DNA of 64,000 nt from JAOUEA01 sp963797635 (GCA_963797635.1 CAWCPZ010000009.1:197195-261194); one strand, 5' to 3'; shown: positions 29,701-38,793, counted from the first letter of the stretch. The notes: generated by a model not told the origin, from the sequence alone. Numbers and translations: made by a program.

Positions 29701-30531
29701 GCGGAACTGGGTGAGGACCGGGTCCGGCTCGTCCATCTCCGGAGCGACCTTGCCACGGCGTGCGCGATGGCGGGCGACGTCGCGCAGGCGTTGGAGGCGA
29801 TGCTCGCCGCGCGCGAGGTCGCGGTCGAGATCGGCTACCGCCGGCACCTCGCGCTCAGCGTGAGCAACGAAGCCGAGCTTCGGCTCCTCCTCGGCGATGA
29901 CCGCGCGGTCACCACGTTGTCCCTGCGCGGGCTGCACGCGGCGATCTCGCTCGGAGACATCGGGCTGGCGTGCGACAACCTGCTGCGCCTGGGCGCCGAC
30001 CCCGACCTGGATCCGGCGGACCGGCGCGCGATCCTGGAGGCCTCGATCCCCATCGAGCTGGCGTTGCATCGGCCGCACACCTTGATCGAGTTCCGGACGG
30101 TGGCGGTCGAGGTGCACGCCCTCCTGGGAGCCTCGATGGACGACGCCGGCGATGTGCTCGCCGAAGCGCGGAGCCTGGGACGCCCAGACCTGGAACTGCG
30201 GGTGCTGTCGGCGCTGGGGTCGAACGCCGACCGTGCCGACCTCGACGATCTGAGCGCTCGCGTGGATGAGGCCGGCGACCGGTTCCTGCTCGACGTCGAG
30301 CTGCACCGGATCACGGGGAACCGATCGCACGAAGCCGCGCTCCGCGCTCGCGGCCTCGAGCTCTATCGGAAGGCGCCGTACGCCGCCTACCGCGACGCGT
30401 TGGCCGAGCTGGGTGCGACCGATCCACCCACCGATGTCGTCGTTCCGCCGATGGTGACGCAGCCCGATGATCCGGTCTACTCGCGCGCCTCGGTGCTCGA
30501 GATCATCGGGTCGCTGCGCAAGCCCGGATGA
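26791..30531 (+). CDS. Adenylate/guanylate cyclase-AAA ATPase-TPR regulator (1246 aa)
   Basis: A GTG start at 26791. Residues 30-200 are a class III cyclase domain with its metal Asp in ALFLDVSGFTTLSE (Asp40) and GGDAITAVW. Residues 225-390 are a second, weaker cyclase domain with no clear first metal Asp (FAQVPFAAGD) but with YTVIGDAVNLAARLMQ. A STAND/AAA ATPase follows (Walker A GAAGIGKSR; ELEDWHWAD), then about 600 residues of TPR-like helices. This is the soluble-adenylyl-cyclase layout (cyclase-cyclase-NTPase-TPR). It may make cAMP in response to a partner bound by the TPR part. Divergent from an exported-protein gene. Confidence 0.85.
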   Translation: MIGTDPARALVPTGMFRAADLHEVAPGAMGRFGGAALFLDVSGFTTLSERLGRLGTSGTEELVRILNGFFEPAIDTIGASGGEVVAFGGDAITAVWAGGSAFDDASACARALARTSRARKPLTTSIGEFGFAVRIGIAAGTVDVTVGGGPDRLLVLTQGDAIDGAVAAEGEAEPGEVVTRAPAAGTSPSAGVASIEHAAGSVDFGRFAHPVTVERIRRGDTTLIDGHRRVTTLFAQVPFAAGDAATRAAVPEVLREIVDVASTLGGETIQITGGDKGTVALLTFGAPTSSPDDGCRAVAAASRLTRSLPGSSIGVGTGTVFAGLLGGPSRSVYTVIGDAVNLAARLMQRADPDAVLVDEATAEAAGTMFDFDDRRTVRVKGKDEGVGVRRLVGQRHRPWPTNRLATDGPMLARTDELADAERALDPGVPGLRRVVIRGAAGIGKSRLTRAVAERATARGWHVVGGGFAGLGDATPYSGWQPVMRSIMHADEDVAAGLASLVPGAGDLAPLLGPFIGRRLEETPRSATISGEVRNEVAEDLAARAIQASARERPLVIELEDWHWADRSSARLLDLLTDRPSDAPIAIVVTQRLPSDGPPFPAREDDIVIDLGELDDDEAREVAATVAARTDRDIDDARLARIVERAAGNPLMIEAMIDLGDDALLTTGLAPLLQARLDGLPDEDLRPLIWASAFGRPIVVDELDAAMGRGDESEPELPARLEDLVHQGLLAVQTQDGNSLGFRHASVREAAYERLSHGSRRMVHGSIGRTLERRDAQPVEIARHFALTDDLDRQRTWYPAAGVQSSAAWAVEDAIIWFDRARDIGDRSEEVRIGLASMLMVQGDLGRVGVLVEEPCTDADLDRRRGMLAGERSLIGGASEEAVETLTQVLARTRGAGSTTDTVAAAELLSRALVEVGRFDEATDVARAAIQGVPADDHDTMARAIGAFGTVQIHRYALQSAVEALRRAVTEAELGEDRVRLVHLRSDLATACAMAGDVAQALEAMLAAREVAVEIGYRRHLALSVSNEAELRLLLGDDRAVTTLSLRGLHAAISLGDIGLACDNLLRLGADPDLDPADRRAILEASIPIELALHRPHTLIEFRTVAVEVHALLGASMDDAGDVLAEARSLGRPDLELRVLSALGSNADRADLDDLSARVDEAGDRFLLDVELHRITGNRSHEAALRARGLELYRKAPYAAYRDALAELGATDPPTDVVVPPMVTQPDDPVYSRASVLEIIGSLRKPG

Positions 30532-30535
30532 CGGC

Positions 30536-30555
30536 CGCGTGCGCGACCACACGCG
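30536..30555. terminator. Possible weak hairpin between convergent genes
   Basis: CGCGTG (30536-30541) and CACGCG (30550-30555) form a 6-bp stem with an 8-base loop, between the stops of the cyclase regulator and the delta-60 gene. It is short and lacks a T run. Confidence 0.3.
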
Positions 30556-30574
30556 CTGGGGCTACACCTAGTCC

Positions 30575-31845
30575 TCAGGCACCCAGGAGTCGAAGGGTCG
30601 CGAAGTCGCGGAGCGGGTCCCGGCCCTGCCGACGATGACGACGTCGCCGTCGGGCTGGATCGCGACGTCGTTCGCGATCCGCGCTGCGGCTGGATCCGTG
30701 AGCACCCTGCCGTCGCTGAACGTGTGATCGAGATCCCCGTTCGGTTGGTAGCGCACCACCCATGCTCTCGGCAGGAACGGGCCGCCGGCTGCCGAGACGC
30801 CCGCCACGACGATGTCGTCGTCGTCCTGGATGACGACCGAGGTCGCCGTATCCGGCCGGTTCGTGACGTTGAAGCTGCGGGTGCCCGCGGTGCTGAAGCT
30901 CGGATCGAGCTGGCCCGACGGATCGAGCTGGATCACCCCCGAGCGCGTGTCGGTGTCGAACCCCCCCACGCCGACCGTGCCCACCACCAGGATCTGACCG
31001 TCGTTGCCGATCGCCACGTCGAAGGCGACGTTGCCGTAGCTCGACGGTCCCTCGATCCGGACGCCGTCGAGATGGAAGGTGTCGTCGAGCTGGCCGCTCT
31101 CTTCGTATCGCACCTCGGCCCAGCGCTGGCCGGCTCCTCCCGGTTCGAAGCGTGCCGTCCCGACCACCACGATCGCACCGTCGGCCTGGATCGCGACCGC
31201 CGCCGCGACATCCTTCCGCCTGGTGAGGTTCGTGCGGGCGACGCCGTCGGCCGAGAACGAGTCGTCGAGCCGGCCGTCGGTCTCGTACCGAGCGGTGACG
31301 AAGGCGCCGCCCGCATGGCCCACCACGACGATCCGGTCCTCGGCGTCGATCGCGACGTCCATGGCCCCCTCATCGGACCCTGGGAACGAGGTCAGCACGA
31401 CCCCGTGATCGCCGAACGAGGGATCGAGCGTGCCGTTCGCTCGGTACCGCACGACGGCGAACCCGCCACCCGGTCCCGTCGACGTGCCGGCCACCACGAT
31501 CCTGCCGGTCGATTGCAGCGCGACATCGGAGGCCGTGTCCGGACCCGGGCCGACGTCGGTCCGGACCTTGCCTCCTTGGCCGAACCCGTCGTCCAAGGTT
31601 CCGTCGTCGTCGTAGCGGACGACGCCGAACCGCGGGCCCGCACGTCCCACGACGACGATCGAACCATCGGCTTGCACCGCGAGACCGAACGCCGTGTCCC
31701 GGCCGCGTCGATCCGAGGAGAGGTTGGTGTGCACGACGCCGTCCCCACCGAACGAGGGGTCGAGGTCGCCGGGAGCGGCCAGGGCGCTGGCCTGGGAGCA
31801 GCACAACGTCACCGCCACGATGCAGCCGATCCGCTTGGCGTTCAT
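30575..31845 (-). CDS. Delta-60 repeat beta-propeller protein, exported
   Basis: Starts at the ATG at 31845 behind CAGGAGGACG, with a signal peptide (CIVAVTLCCSQASALAA). The rest is seven to eight delta-60 repeats of about 53 residues, each with (A/V)(A/I)Q-x-D-G-x-I-V-V-V-G, VRY-x-x-x-G-x-L-D and FG/FS-x-x-G. They form a propeller-like fold of unknown binding target. The present frame stops at 30568 with SRPFDSWVPED, but the neighbouring frame gives the family's usual ending (DFATLRLLGA, stop at 30575), so a one-base shift near 30620 is likely. A related gene lies at 57935. Confidence 0.8.
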
Positions 31846-31991
31846 CGTCCTCCTGGCGAGGACCATACGCCCGCGACCTGCGTGCCGCTTCGATCGGTGG
31901 TGGGCGCGGTGTGACCCGCGGTGCCTCGCCGGAGGCCGGGCGCTGCAGGTTCGACTCGTACACTCGCTGCTGAGTCCAAGGGGGCGGTCAC

Positions 31992-32990
31992 GTGACGAAG
32001 GGGATCCTGGAACGGCTGGCCGAAGGTCCGGTGCTGGGCGACGGCGGCTACCTGCTCGAGCTGGAGAAGCGCGGCTACGTGCAGGCGGGTCCGTTCACGC
32101 CGGAGGTGGTGATCGAGCATCCGGAGGCGCTGGCGCAGCTGCACCGCGAGTTCCTGATGGCGGGCGCCGAGGTGCTGCAGACCATGACCTTCTACGCCAG
32201 CGACGACAAGCTCGCGACCGTGGGCCTGGCCGACCGCGTCGACGACATCAACCGCACGGCGGTGCGCATCGCTCGCGAGGTCGCCACCGAGGGCGACGCG
32301 CTCGTGGCCGGCAACCTCTCCCTCACCTGGGCCTACGACCCTGCGGATGCCGCCAGCCCCGATCACGTCCGCGCGCTGCTCGATCGCCAGCTCCAGGATC
32401 AGCTCGACGCCGGACCGCCCGACTTCTGGATCGGCGAGACGTTCTCGTTCCTGGGCGAGGCGCTGCTGTTCGTCGAACGCGCGAAGCAGACCGGCCTGCC
32501 GGTGATGGTGACGATGTCGTTCGAGACCCTGCCGGCGAAGGCCTACGAGGGCGACACCGCCGGCGAAGCGGCGAAGAAGCTCGCCGATGCCGGCGCCGAC
32601 ATCGTGGGCGTGAACTGCCTCAACTCCCCCGTCCAGCAGCTGCCGATCGCCGCCGAGATGGTGAAAGCCGTCGGCGGTGCGGTGCCGGTGGCGGCCCAGC
32701 CGGTCGCCTACGCCACCACCGAGGAGCGGCCCGACTTCACGTCGTTCGACGAGTTCCCCACCGAGCTCACCGCGATGACGCTCCCCCGCGGCGACCTCGC
32801 CCGGTTCGCCGCCGACGCCCGAGAGGCGGGCGTGCGCTACATCGGCTCGTGCTGCGGATCGGTGGCCGAGCACGTGCGCGAGATGGCCAAGGTGCTGGGC
32901 AAACGCTCCTCGCACGAACGCGAGTGGCGCTCGAGCACCGGCAAGGCGATGTCGGCCTACGAGTACTACGAGGGCGAGCGCAGCAGCTAG
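31992..32990 (+). CDS. Homocysteine S-methyltransferase family protein
   Basis: 332 residues from a GTG at 31992. The TIM-barrel zinc ligands of the Hcy-binding family are present: GVNCLNS and, near the end, GSCCGS. It moves a methyl group from a donor such as S-methylmethionine, betaine or a corrinoid to homocysteine to give methionine. The N-terminus (LAEGPVLGDGGYLLELEKRG) is closest in feel to the betaine-homocysteine methyltransferase branch. No corrinoid domain is attached. The stop codon overlaps that of a small gene on the other strand. A DmdA/GcvT-like gene at 53 kb is a possible but distant functional partner. Confidence 0.85.
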   Translation: MTKGILERLAEGPVLGDGGYLLELEKRGYVQAGPFTPEVVIEHPEALAQLHREFLMAGAEVLQTMTFYASDDKLATVGLADRVDDINRTAVRIAREVATEGDALVAGNLSLTWAYDPADAASPDHVRALLDRQLQDQLDAGPPDFWIGETFSFLGEALLFVERAKQTGLPVMVTMSFETLPAKAYEGDTAGEAAKKLADAGADIVGVNCLNSPVQQLPIAAEMVKAVGGAVPVAAQPVAYATTEERPDFTSFDEFPTELTAMTLPRGDLARFAADAREAGVRYIGSCCGSVAEHVREMAKVLGKRSSHEREWRSSTGKAMSAYEYYEGERSS

Positions 32991-33170
32991 CCCGCCGGCT
33001 CGTCGTCGGTGACGGCGCCGCCGAACTCGGTGATGCGCGCCACCTCCAGCAGGATCGTCCGCGCGGCGTGCAGCATGCCGCCCGCCGCGGTCGCGGAGCC
33101 CTGCTGCCTGCTCCATGCGTTGGAGGTCCTGGATCACGCGGTCGAGCTCGGTGCGAGGGTCTTCGGCCAT
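32987..33170 (-). pseudogene. Small helical protein, one frameshift
   Basis: ATG at 33170. MAEDPRTELDRVIQDLQRM continues, after removing one G from GGGCTCC near 33100, as a second helix (MLHAARTILLEVARITEFGG) to a TAG at 32987. The mended product is about 60 residues, two helices, soluble. No family recognised. Its stop overlaps the stop of the methyltransferase gene. Confidence 0.5.
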
Positions 33171-33248
33171 GGGGTGAAGCGTGCCACAGGCATGCCCGAT
33201 GCGTTCGGCCTCCCGTTTCCTTTGCCTCCCTGAGGGAATGGCTGCACC

Positions 33249-34633
33249 GTGGACATCAACGCACCGATCAGGAAGCTGGACGGGTTCCAGCGAACCCACC
33301 CGTGGGTGGGCTTCCCGCTTGGCCGTCGTCAAGCGCTTCGGTGACAGCGGGGCCGGTTCGCTCGCGGCCGCCCTCGCCTACTACGGGTTCTTCTCGTTGT
33401 TCCCGCTGCTGATGGTCTTCACGTCGCTGGCCGGGATCATCCTTCGCGACCGGCCCGACCTCCAGGACCAGCTCCTGGACTCGGCCCTGGCCCAGTTCCC
33501 GGTGATCGGCACCCAGATCCGGAGCAACGTGGGCCAGATCGACGGCTCGGGCCTGACGCTGGCCATCGGGATCGTCCTGGCGCTGTGGGCGGGGCTCGGC
33601 GCCGTGCGCGCGGCGCAGGTCGCGATGGACACCGTCTGGGACGTCCCCCGGAAGCATCGGCGTGGGACGCCGGCCTCGATCGCGATGGCGCTCGTCATGC
33701 TGGCGGTGCTGGGCGTCTTCGTCCTCGGTGGCGCGGTGCTCGCCGGGCTGGCGACCACCGCGAGCGGCACCGCGGGAACCATCGTGGCCCTGGCGGGCTC
33801 GGCGGTCCTCAACGTGGTGCTCTTCGCCGTGGCCTATCGCGTCCTGACGGCCGCCGACCTCACCTGGCGCCAGGTGCTGCCCGGTGCCTGCCTCGCGGGG
33901 CTCGGATGGACGGTCCTGCTGAGCCTCGGAGGGTGGATCGTGGCCGATCGCGTGTCGTCTTCCTCCGATGTGTACGGAACCTTCGCGTTGGTGATCGGCC
34001 TGCTGGCGTGGATCTACCTCGGGGCCCAACTGACGCTGTACGGCGCCGAGGTGAACGCGGTACAACAGCACGGGCTCTGGCCGCGTTCGTTGCAAGGGGA
34101 GCTGACCGAGGCCGACCGGCGAGCCCTTCGTCGATCGGCGAGGCAGGAAGAACGCAAGGAGGAGGAGATCGTGGACGTGACGTTCGGAGACGACGGCGAT
34201 CCGAAGGCCTCGGACCCTTCGGTGGGAACGGGAGCGACGGGGACGACGACGGCGGAACGACGGTCGGTGGCGGCGGTCGCGCGAAGCGTGATCGACGGGG
34301 TCACCCAGTTGTTCCGTCACGAGGTGGAACTGGCGAAGATCGAGGCCACCGAGGCCATCGCGGCCCGCGCACAGGCGATCGGGCTGCTCGCGGCGGGCGG
34401 CGTGTTGGCGCTGTACGCGCTCGGGTACCTGGCGGCTTCGGCCGCCGCGGCGCTTGGACATCGTGCTGCCGGCGTGGGCGTCCCGGTTGATCGTGGCCGG
34501 CGTGTTCATCCTCGGCGGGGTGATCCTGTTCCTGGCCGGGCGCGCCGCGATGCGGTCGGCGGGCGGGGTCGAGCAGACGCAGGCAACGGTGAAGGAGGAC
34601 GTCCAGTGGGCGAAGCAGCAGATCGCAAGGTGA
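33249..34633 (+). pseudogene. YihY membrane protein fused in frame to holin-like domain, frameshifted
   Basis: GTG at 33249 (MDINAPIRKLDGFQRTHPW). A T inserted in CTTGG near 33320 breaks the frame; beyond it the YihY/BrkB domain is complete with six helices (SLAAALAYYGFFSLFPLLM ... TLYGAEVNAV). After a charged tail (QEERKEEEIVDVTFG) the frame continues into a DUF1469/holin-like domain (TQLFRHEVELAKIEATEA, two helices). This is broken by another CTTGG near 34458 and resumes as DIVLPAWASRLIVAGVF to a TGA at 34631. The two domains are normally separate genes. A strong ribosome site plus GTG at 34171 could allow internal initiation. Confidence 0.65.
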
Positions 34634-34875
34634 AGGAGATCGAGGAGACCCGGCGGCAGGTCGAGGCCGACCTCAGCGAACTGGAGGCGCGGATCCCCTC
34701 GCCCCTCCGGTCGGTGAAGACCCTCGTCGGCACCGCGGTCACCAGCTCGGCCGTCGCCGGCCTCACCGGGATGTGGATGAAGAAGCGACGCGCGAAGCGG
34801 CGCGCCGACGAACGCACCACCGAGGTCGTCGTGCGGGTCGTCCGTGACGACGTGGAGGTCGAAGGAACCGGCTGA
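34606..34875 (+). CDS. DUF3618-like membrane protein (89 aa)
   Basis: GTG at 34606, preceded by AAGGAGGACGTCCA, and overlapping the end of the holin-like reading by 28 bases in another frame. EIEETRRQVEADLSELEAR followed by a hydrophobic stretch (VGTAVTSSAVAGLTGMWM) and a basic tail matches DUF3618, which in actinobacteria is usually the third gene after a YihY or holin-like gene. It is probably a membrane-associated partner of those proteins. Function unknown. Confidence 0.7.
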   Translation: MGEAADRKVKEIEETRRQVEADLSELEARIPSPLRSVKTLVGTAVTSSAVAGLTGMWMKKRRAKRRADERTTEVVVRVVRDDVEVEGTG

Positions 34876-34898
34876 CCTGACCGACGGAGATCCGGCCG

Positions 34899-36686
34899 TC
34901 ACCCGCGGCCGCGGAGCGGCCGGCCTTCGCGCAGGACGAACGCCGTGTTGATCAGCGCGAGGTGCGTGAACGCCTGGGGGTAGTTCCCCAGCTGCCGGTT
35001 CGCGACGGGGTCGTACTCCTCGGAGAGCAGCCCCAGTTCGTTGCGCAGGTCCAGCAGGCGCTCGAACAGCTCGCGGGCCCGGTCGAACTCGCCGATCAGG
35101 GCGAGCGCGTCGGCGAGCCAGAACGAGCACGGCAGGAACGCTGCCTCGTCGGAGGTGATGCCGTCGATCGCCCCGTCGGCACGGGCGCGGTATCGCATCA
35201 CCAGCCCGCCGGAGACCAGCTCGCGCTCGACCGCCGCCACCGTGGAGACGAACCGTGGGTCGGTGGCGGGCATGAAGCCCACCGACGCCATCAGCAGCAC
35301 GCTGGCGTCCAGTTCATCGGAGCCGTACGACTGCGCGAACGCCTGATGGTGTTCGCTCCAGGACCGCTCGATCACCTGCGCGTGGATCTCGTCCCGGATC
35401 GCCCGCCATCGCTCGACCGGGCCTTCGCGTCCCCATTCCTCGGTGGCCCGGACCGCGCGATCGAAGGCGACCCACGCCATGACCTTCGAGTGGGTGAAGT
35501 GGCGGGCCGGGCCGCGCACCTCCCAGATGCCGTGGTCGGGCAGCTTCCACCCCTCCTCGAGCCACTCCAGCAGCTTGCGGGTGAGCGACCACACGTTGTC
35601 GTCGGCCGGCGCTCCCTGCCGCCTCGTCTGGTACAGCGCATCGATCACATCGCCGTAGACGTCGAGCTGCAGCTGTTCGGACGCCGCGTTCCCCACCCGG
35701 ACCGGCGTCGCTCCCTCGTAGCCGGGCAACCATTCCAGGATGCGTTCGTCGAGGCGTCGCTCTCCCGAGAGGCCGTACATGATCTGCAGGTCTGCCGGAT
35801 CCCCCGCCATGGCGCGCAGCAGCCATCCACGCCAGTTGACGGCCTCGTCCTTGGCTCCGGCGCGGAGCATCGCGAGCAGGGTCAACGTGGCATCGCGCAG
35901 CCAGCAGTAGCGGTAGTCCCAGTTCCGCTCGCCGCCGGGTTCCTCGGGCAACGAGGTGGTCGGCGCCGCCACGATGCCGCCCGTCGGTTGGAACGTCATC
36001 GCCTTCAACACCAGCAGGGACTCCCTGATCTCCTCGTGGTAGTCCCCGTCGTTCACGCAGGTGCCCGACCAGTCGAGCCAGAACCCCTCGGCGTCGTCGA
36101 GGGCCACCTCGGCATCGATCGGATCGGGCGTGGGCTGATGCGACGGGAACCATGTCAGGACGAAGGGGATACGCTGCCCGGCGTCCACCGTGAACGAGGC
36201 CATCGTCTTCATGCCTTCCCCCCGCGTCGGCACCGGAGACCACAGGCACAACGCGTCCGGCCCGGCGATCGCGACGAGCGCGTCATCGATCTGCCGGACC
36301 CACGGCACGATGTGCCCGTAATCGAAGCGGATCGTCAGTTCGAGCGTCATGGGCACCGAACCGGTGAGGCCCTCGACGATCCGCACGATGTCGGGCGTCG
36401 TGCCACGGGGTGGCATGAAATCGATCGTGCGCACCGAGCCCGACGCGGTCTCCAGCACCGATTCCAGCACCAGCGTGTCGTGGCGGTAGCGCCGGCTGAT
36501 CACCTGGAAGGGCTCGGACGGTGCCAGCAGCCAGCGGCCGTCATCGGGCCCGCCCAGCAGCGCCGAGAAACAGGCGCCGGAATCGAAGCGCGGGAAGCAG
36601 CACCAGTCGATCGAGCCGTCGCGACCCAGCAGGGCAGCCGTCTGCAGGTCGCCGATCAGGCCGTAGTCCTCGATCTGGGATGCCAT
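34899..36686 (-). CDS. GH15 glucoamylase/trehalase family glycosidase
   Basis: 595 residues, full family length. An N-terminal beta-sandwich (IEDYGLIGDLQTAALLGRDGSIDWCCFPRFDS, shown here only as the typical opening) is followed by the (alpha/alpha)6 barrel with NWDYRYCWLRDA, the general acid in GIWEVRG, HSKVMAWVAFDRA, and the general base in LSEEYDP. In actinobacteria such proteins are glucan 1,4-alpha-glucosidases or GH15 trehalases, cytoplasmic here as there is no signal peptide. They release glucose from glycogen-like glucans or trehalose; sequence alone does not separate the two. A ROK sugar kinase at 55.9 kb could use the glucose. Confidence 0.9.
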   Translation of the reverse strand: MASQIEDYGLIGDLQTAALLGRDGSIDWCCFPRFDSGACFSALLGGPDDGRWLLAPSEPFQVISRRYRHDTLVLESVLETASGSVRTIDFMPPRGTTPDIVRIVEGLTGSVPMTLELTIRFDYGHIVPWVRQIDDALVAIAGPDALCLWSPVPTRGEGMKTMASFTVDAGQRIPFVLTWFPSHQPTPDPIDAEVALDDAEGFWLDWSGTCVNDGDYHEEIRESLLVLKAMTFQPTGGIVAAPTTSLPEEPGGERNWDYRYCWLRDATLTLLAMLRAGAKDEAVNWRGWLLRAMAGDPADLQIMYGLSGERRLDERILEWLPGYEGATPVRVGNAASEQLQLDVYGDVIDALYQTRRQGAPADDNVWSLTRKLLEWLEEGWKLPDHGIWEVRGPARHFTHSKVMAWVAFDRAVRATEEWGREGPVERWRAIRDEIHAQVIERSWSEHHQAFAQSYGSDELDASVLLMASVGFMPATDPRFVSTVAAVERELVSGGLVMRYRARADGAIDGITSDEAAFLPCSFWLADALALIGEFDRARELFERLLDLRNELGLLSEEYDPVANRQLGNYPQAFTHLALINTAFVLREGRPLRGRG

Positions 36687-36723
36687 CGGCCCAGACTAGC
36701 CAGGCCCGATGGAAGCGTCGGGC

Positions 36724-37747
36724 TCAGCCCGCGTCGACCCGGGGGTGTTCGGCCGTGAGGTCGATCGTGGTGTCGCTGCGGAACTCCGCGACGTAGCGCT
36801 CGAAGTCCCACCCCGACAGGAACTTCCCGGCGCCGCGCTCCCCGTTCGTGAACAGCATGTCCTGCGAGGGTTCGTCGATGTCGAAGTCGGTGGCCTTCAC
36901 GTGCTGGGTGTCGACGAACATCGTGCGCGCCAGGACCGACGGATCGTCGATGTGCATCTGGTCGTGGAAGTTCGTCATCGTCCCCACCATGGCTCGCGCC
37001 AGACCCAGCGCCCCCTTCACCTCGAAGCGCTGCAGCTCAGGGCACGGACGGCTTCGCCGAGAGCTTGATCCCGAACGTGGGCCACCGGGGCGGCTTCCCG
37101 TCCGTTCGGTCGAACACCTCGATCGGGAAGTTCGAGAGCATGCCGCCGTCGACCATGAACGAGCGGACCCGTTCGCCCTGCTCGTCGCGCCCGTAGAACC
37201 GCTGCGGCTCGTAGAAGAACGGGATCGACATCGATGCGCGCACGGCGTCGGCGACCAGTTGTTCGTCCGGGTCCAACCCGTACCTCGGGTAGTCCCAGGG
37301 CAGCCGCACCAGCCTGCCTCGGGTGACGTCGGAGGTCATGATGACGAGCTTGTAGGCCCGCTCGGTGGGCAGCGAGGAGTTCGGGTCCTCGATGCGGAGA
37401 TCGCCGAACGTGCGCGCACCCAGGTCCATCAAGATCCCGTCCAGCCACTCGACCAGGTAGCGCCCCTCGTAGATCCCCTTCTCGAACAGGATCGAGATGC
37501 CCTTGCCCACCAAGCCCAGGTGGTCGACGAAGCCTTCGTCCTGGAAGTGCCCGTAGTCGACCGTGCGCATCACGCGCTGGAGGTCCTCGGGCGGCATGCC
37601 GGCGGCGATCAGCGCGCCCACGATCGCGCCGGCCGACGTTCCCGCGATCCGGTGGAACGTGTAGTCGTGGTCGACCAGGGTCGAGAAGGCACCGACCAAC
37701 CCGATGCCTTTCACCCCACCGCCTTCCAGCACGAGGTCAGCGTCCAT
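36724..37747 (-). pseudogene. Patatin-like phospholipase, one frameshift
   Basis: ATG at 37747 after GGAAGGAGTGCAT. The catalytic features are present: oxyanion GGGVKG (9-14), nucleophile GTSAG (Ser38) and DGG (in FMVDGGMLSNFP). A C inserted in CCC near 37040 stops the main frame after KLSAKPSVP. The other frame continues ELQRFEVKGALGLARAMVG ... MHIDDPSVLARTMFVD to a TGA at 36724, a normal patatin C-terminus. The enzyme hydrolyses acyl ester bonds of phospholipids with a Ser-Asp dyad. No signal peptide. Confidence 0.82.
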
Positions 37748-37953
37748 ATGCACTCCTTCCGGGCTGGTTCGACGGCCCGGATCCGGGCCCCACCGTAGAT
37801 ACCCAGGCGGCCGAGGGCAGTCGGCCAAGCTCGTGATTCCCGGCTCCCCCAGCGGACCGACGCCGTCTGCCGACCACGCTCGGTTCCCGTGGCATGATGC
37901 TCAAGGATGCGGAGGGTCCCCGCCCTCGTTCACCGCGAGACGAGGAGGCGCAG

Positions 37954-38562
37954 ATGGCGAGGTTGTTCTCGATCCGTCCCACGCTGAGCCTGAAGGGACG
38001 CCGTTCCCAGGGGCTCCGGGGGTTCACCGGCAAGCCGTTCCATCCCCCGCTCACCGACTTCCCGATCGTCTGCTACGTGCTCGCGGCGATCTTCGACCTG
38101 ATCTCGTTCTTCTCGGGCGCCGACGACCCGAAGGCCCAGGACTTCTTCGCGGCGGCGACGTTCGTGATGGTGGCGGGCTTCATCGTGAGCCTCGGCGCGG
38201 CGCTGACCGGGTTCATGGACTGGTGGAAGGGCATCCCGCGCGACCGCAAGTCGGGCCCGATCGGCACGGCCAAGCACACGCAGGTGTGGCGAACGATCAA
38301 CTGGCACGCCACGGTGATGCTGACCGTCACGGCCATCACGCTCGTGGATCTGCTGCTGCGGATCCCCGACTTCGACGAAGCGCAGACGCAGGCGTTGTGG
38401 CTCGTGCTGTCATGCGTGGCCGCGGCGTTGGTGGCGTTCGGGGCGGCCTACGGCGGCACGCTGGTGTTCGAGTACGGGTTCAACGTGGAGAACATCGACG
38501 AGGTCTGGAACGTGTCCGAGGAAGACCACGTCCGCCCGGAGCGGAAGAAGCCCTCGGCGTAG
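37954..38562 (+). CDS. DUF2231 membrane protein
   Basis: 202 residues from the ATG at 37954, preceded by GACGAGGAGGCGCAG. Four hydrophobic helices follow the typical opening FTGKPFHPPLTDFPI, with DWWKGIPRD after helix 2 and WHATVMLTVTAI in helix 3, features of the DUF2231 membrane domain. The family is of unknown role, sometimes linked to redox or haem proteins. The metallothionein gene begins 26 bases downstream on the same strand. Confidence 0.78.
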   Translation: MARLFSIRPTLSLKGRRSQGLRGFTGKPFHPPLTDFPIVCYVLAAIFDLISFFSGADDPKAQDFFAAATFVMVAGFIVSLGAALTGFMDWWKGIPRDRKSGPIGTAKHTQVWRTINWHATVMLTVTAITLVDLLLRIPDFDEAQTQALWLVLSCVAAALVAFGAAYGGTLVFEYGFNVENIDEVWNVSEEDHVRPERKKPSA

Positions 38563-38588
38563 GTTCCCGAGCAGACCTGGAGGACCCC

Positions 38589-38789
38589 ATGAACTGTGGA
38601 CACGCAACCTGCCGATGCACGATCGCGGACGGCGAGGACTTCTGCAGCGACCACTGCCGCGATCAGGCGGCCGCCGCGGGGGGCATCACCGGACACGACT
38701 CGCACACGTGCGAGTGCGGCCACCCCGCGTGCCAAGGTGCCGAGGCTGACGCGAGAACCGAGCAGGACATCAAGGAAGCGTTCGAGTAA
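38589..38789 (+). CDS. Bacterial metallothionein (SmtA/BmtA-like)
   Basis: 66 residues with eight Cys (3, 8, 10, 19, 23, 41, 43, 48) and five His. The arrangement C-x4-C-x-C ... FCSDHC ... C-x-C-GHPAC closely matches cyanobacterial SmtA and related bacterial metallothioneins, which bind Zn, Cd or Cu in a four-metal cluster. An acidic tail of 18 residues (ADARTEQDIKEAFE) is longer than usual. It lies 26 bases after the DUF2231 gene, probably in one transcript. No ArsR/SmtB regulator gene is beside it. Confidence 0.82.
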   Translation: MNCGHATCRCTIADGEDFCSDHCRDQAAAAGGITGHDSHTCECGHPACQGAEADARTEQDIKEAFE

Positions 38790-38793
38790 GGCG

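Noticed and set aside
28123..30552. An 809-residue open frame on the minus strand opposite the cyclase regulator
   Set aside because: High-GC antisense shadow; no motif, and the plus-strand protein has complete cyclase and ATPase motifs.
34962..36758. A 598-residue plus-strand frame opposite the GH15 gene
   Set aside because: Antisense shadow of a fully recognisable glycosidase.
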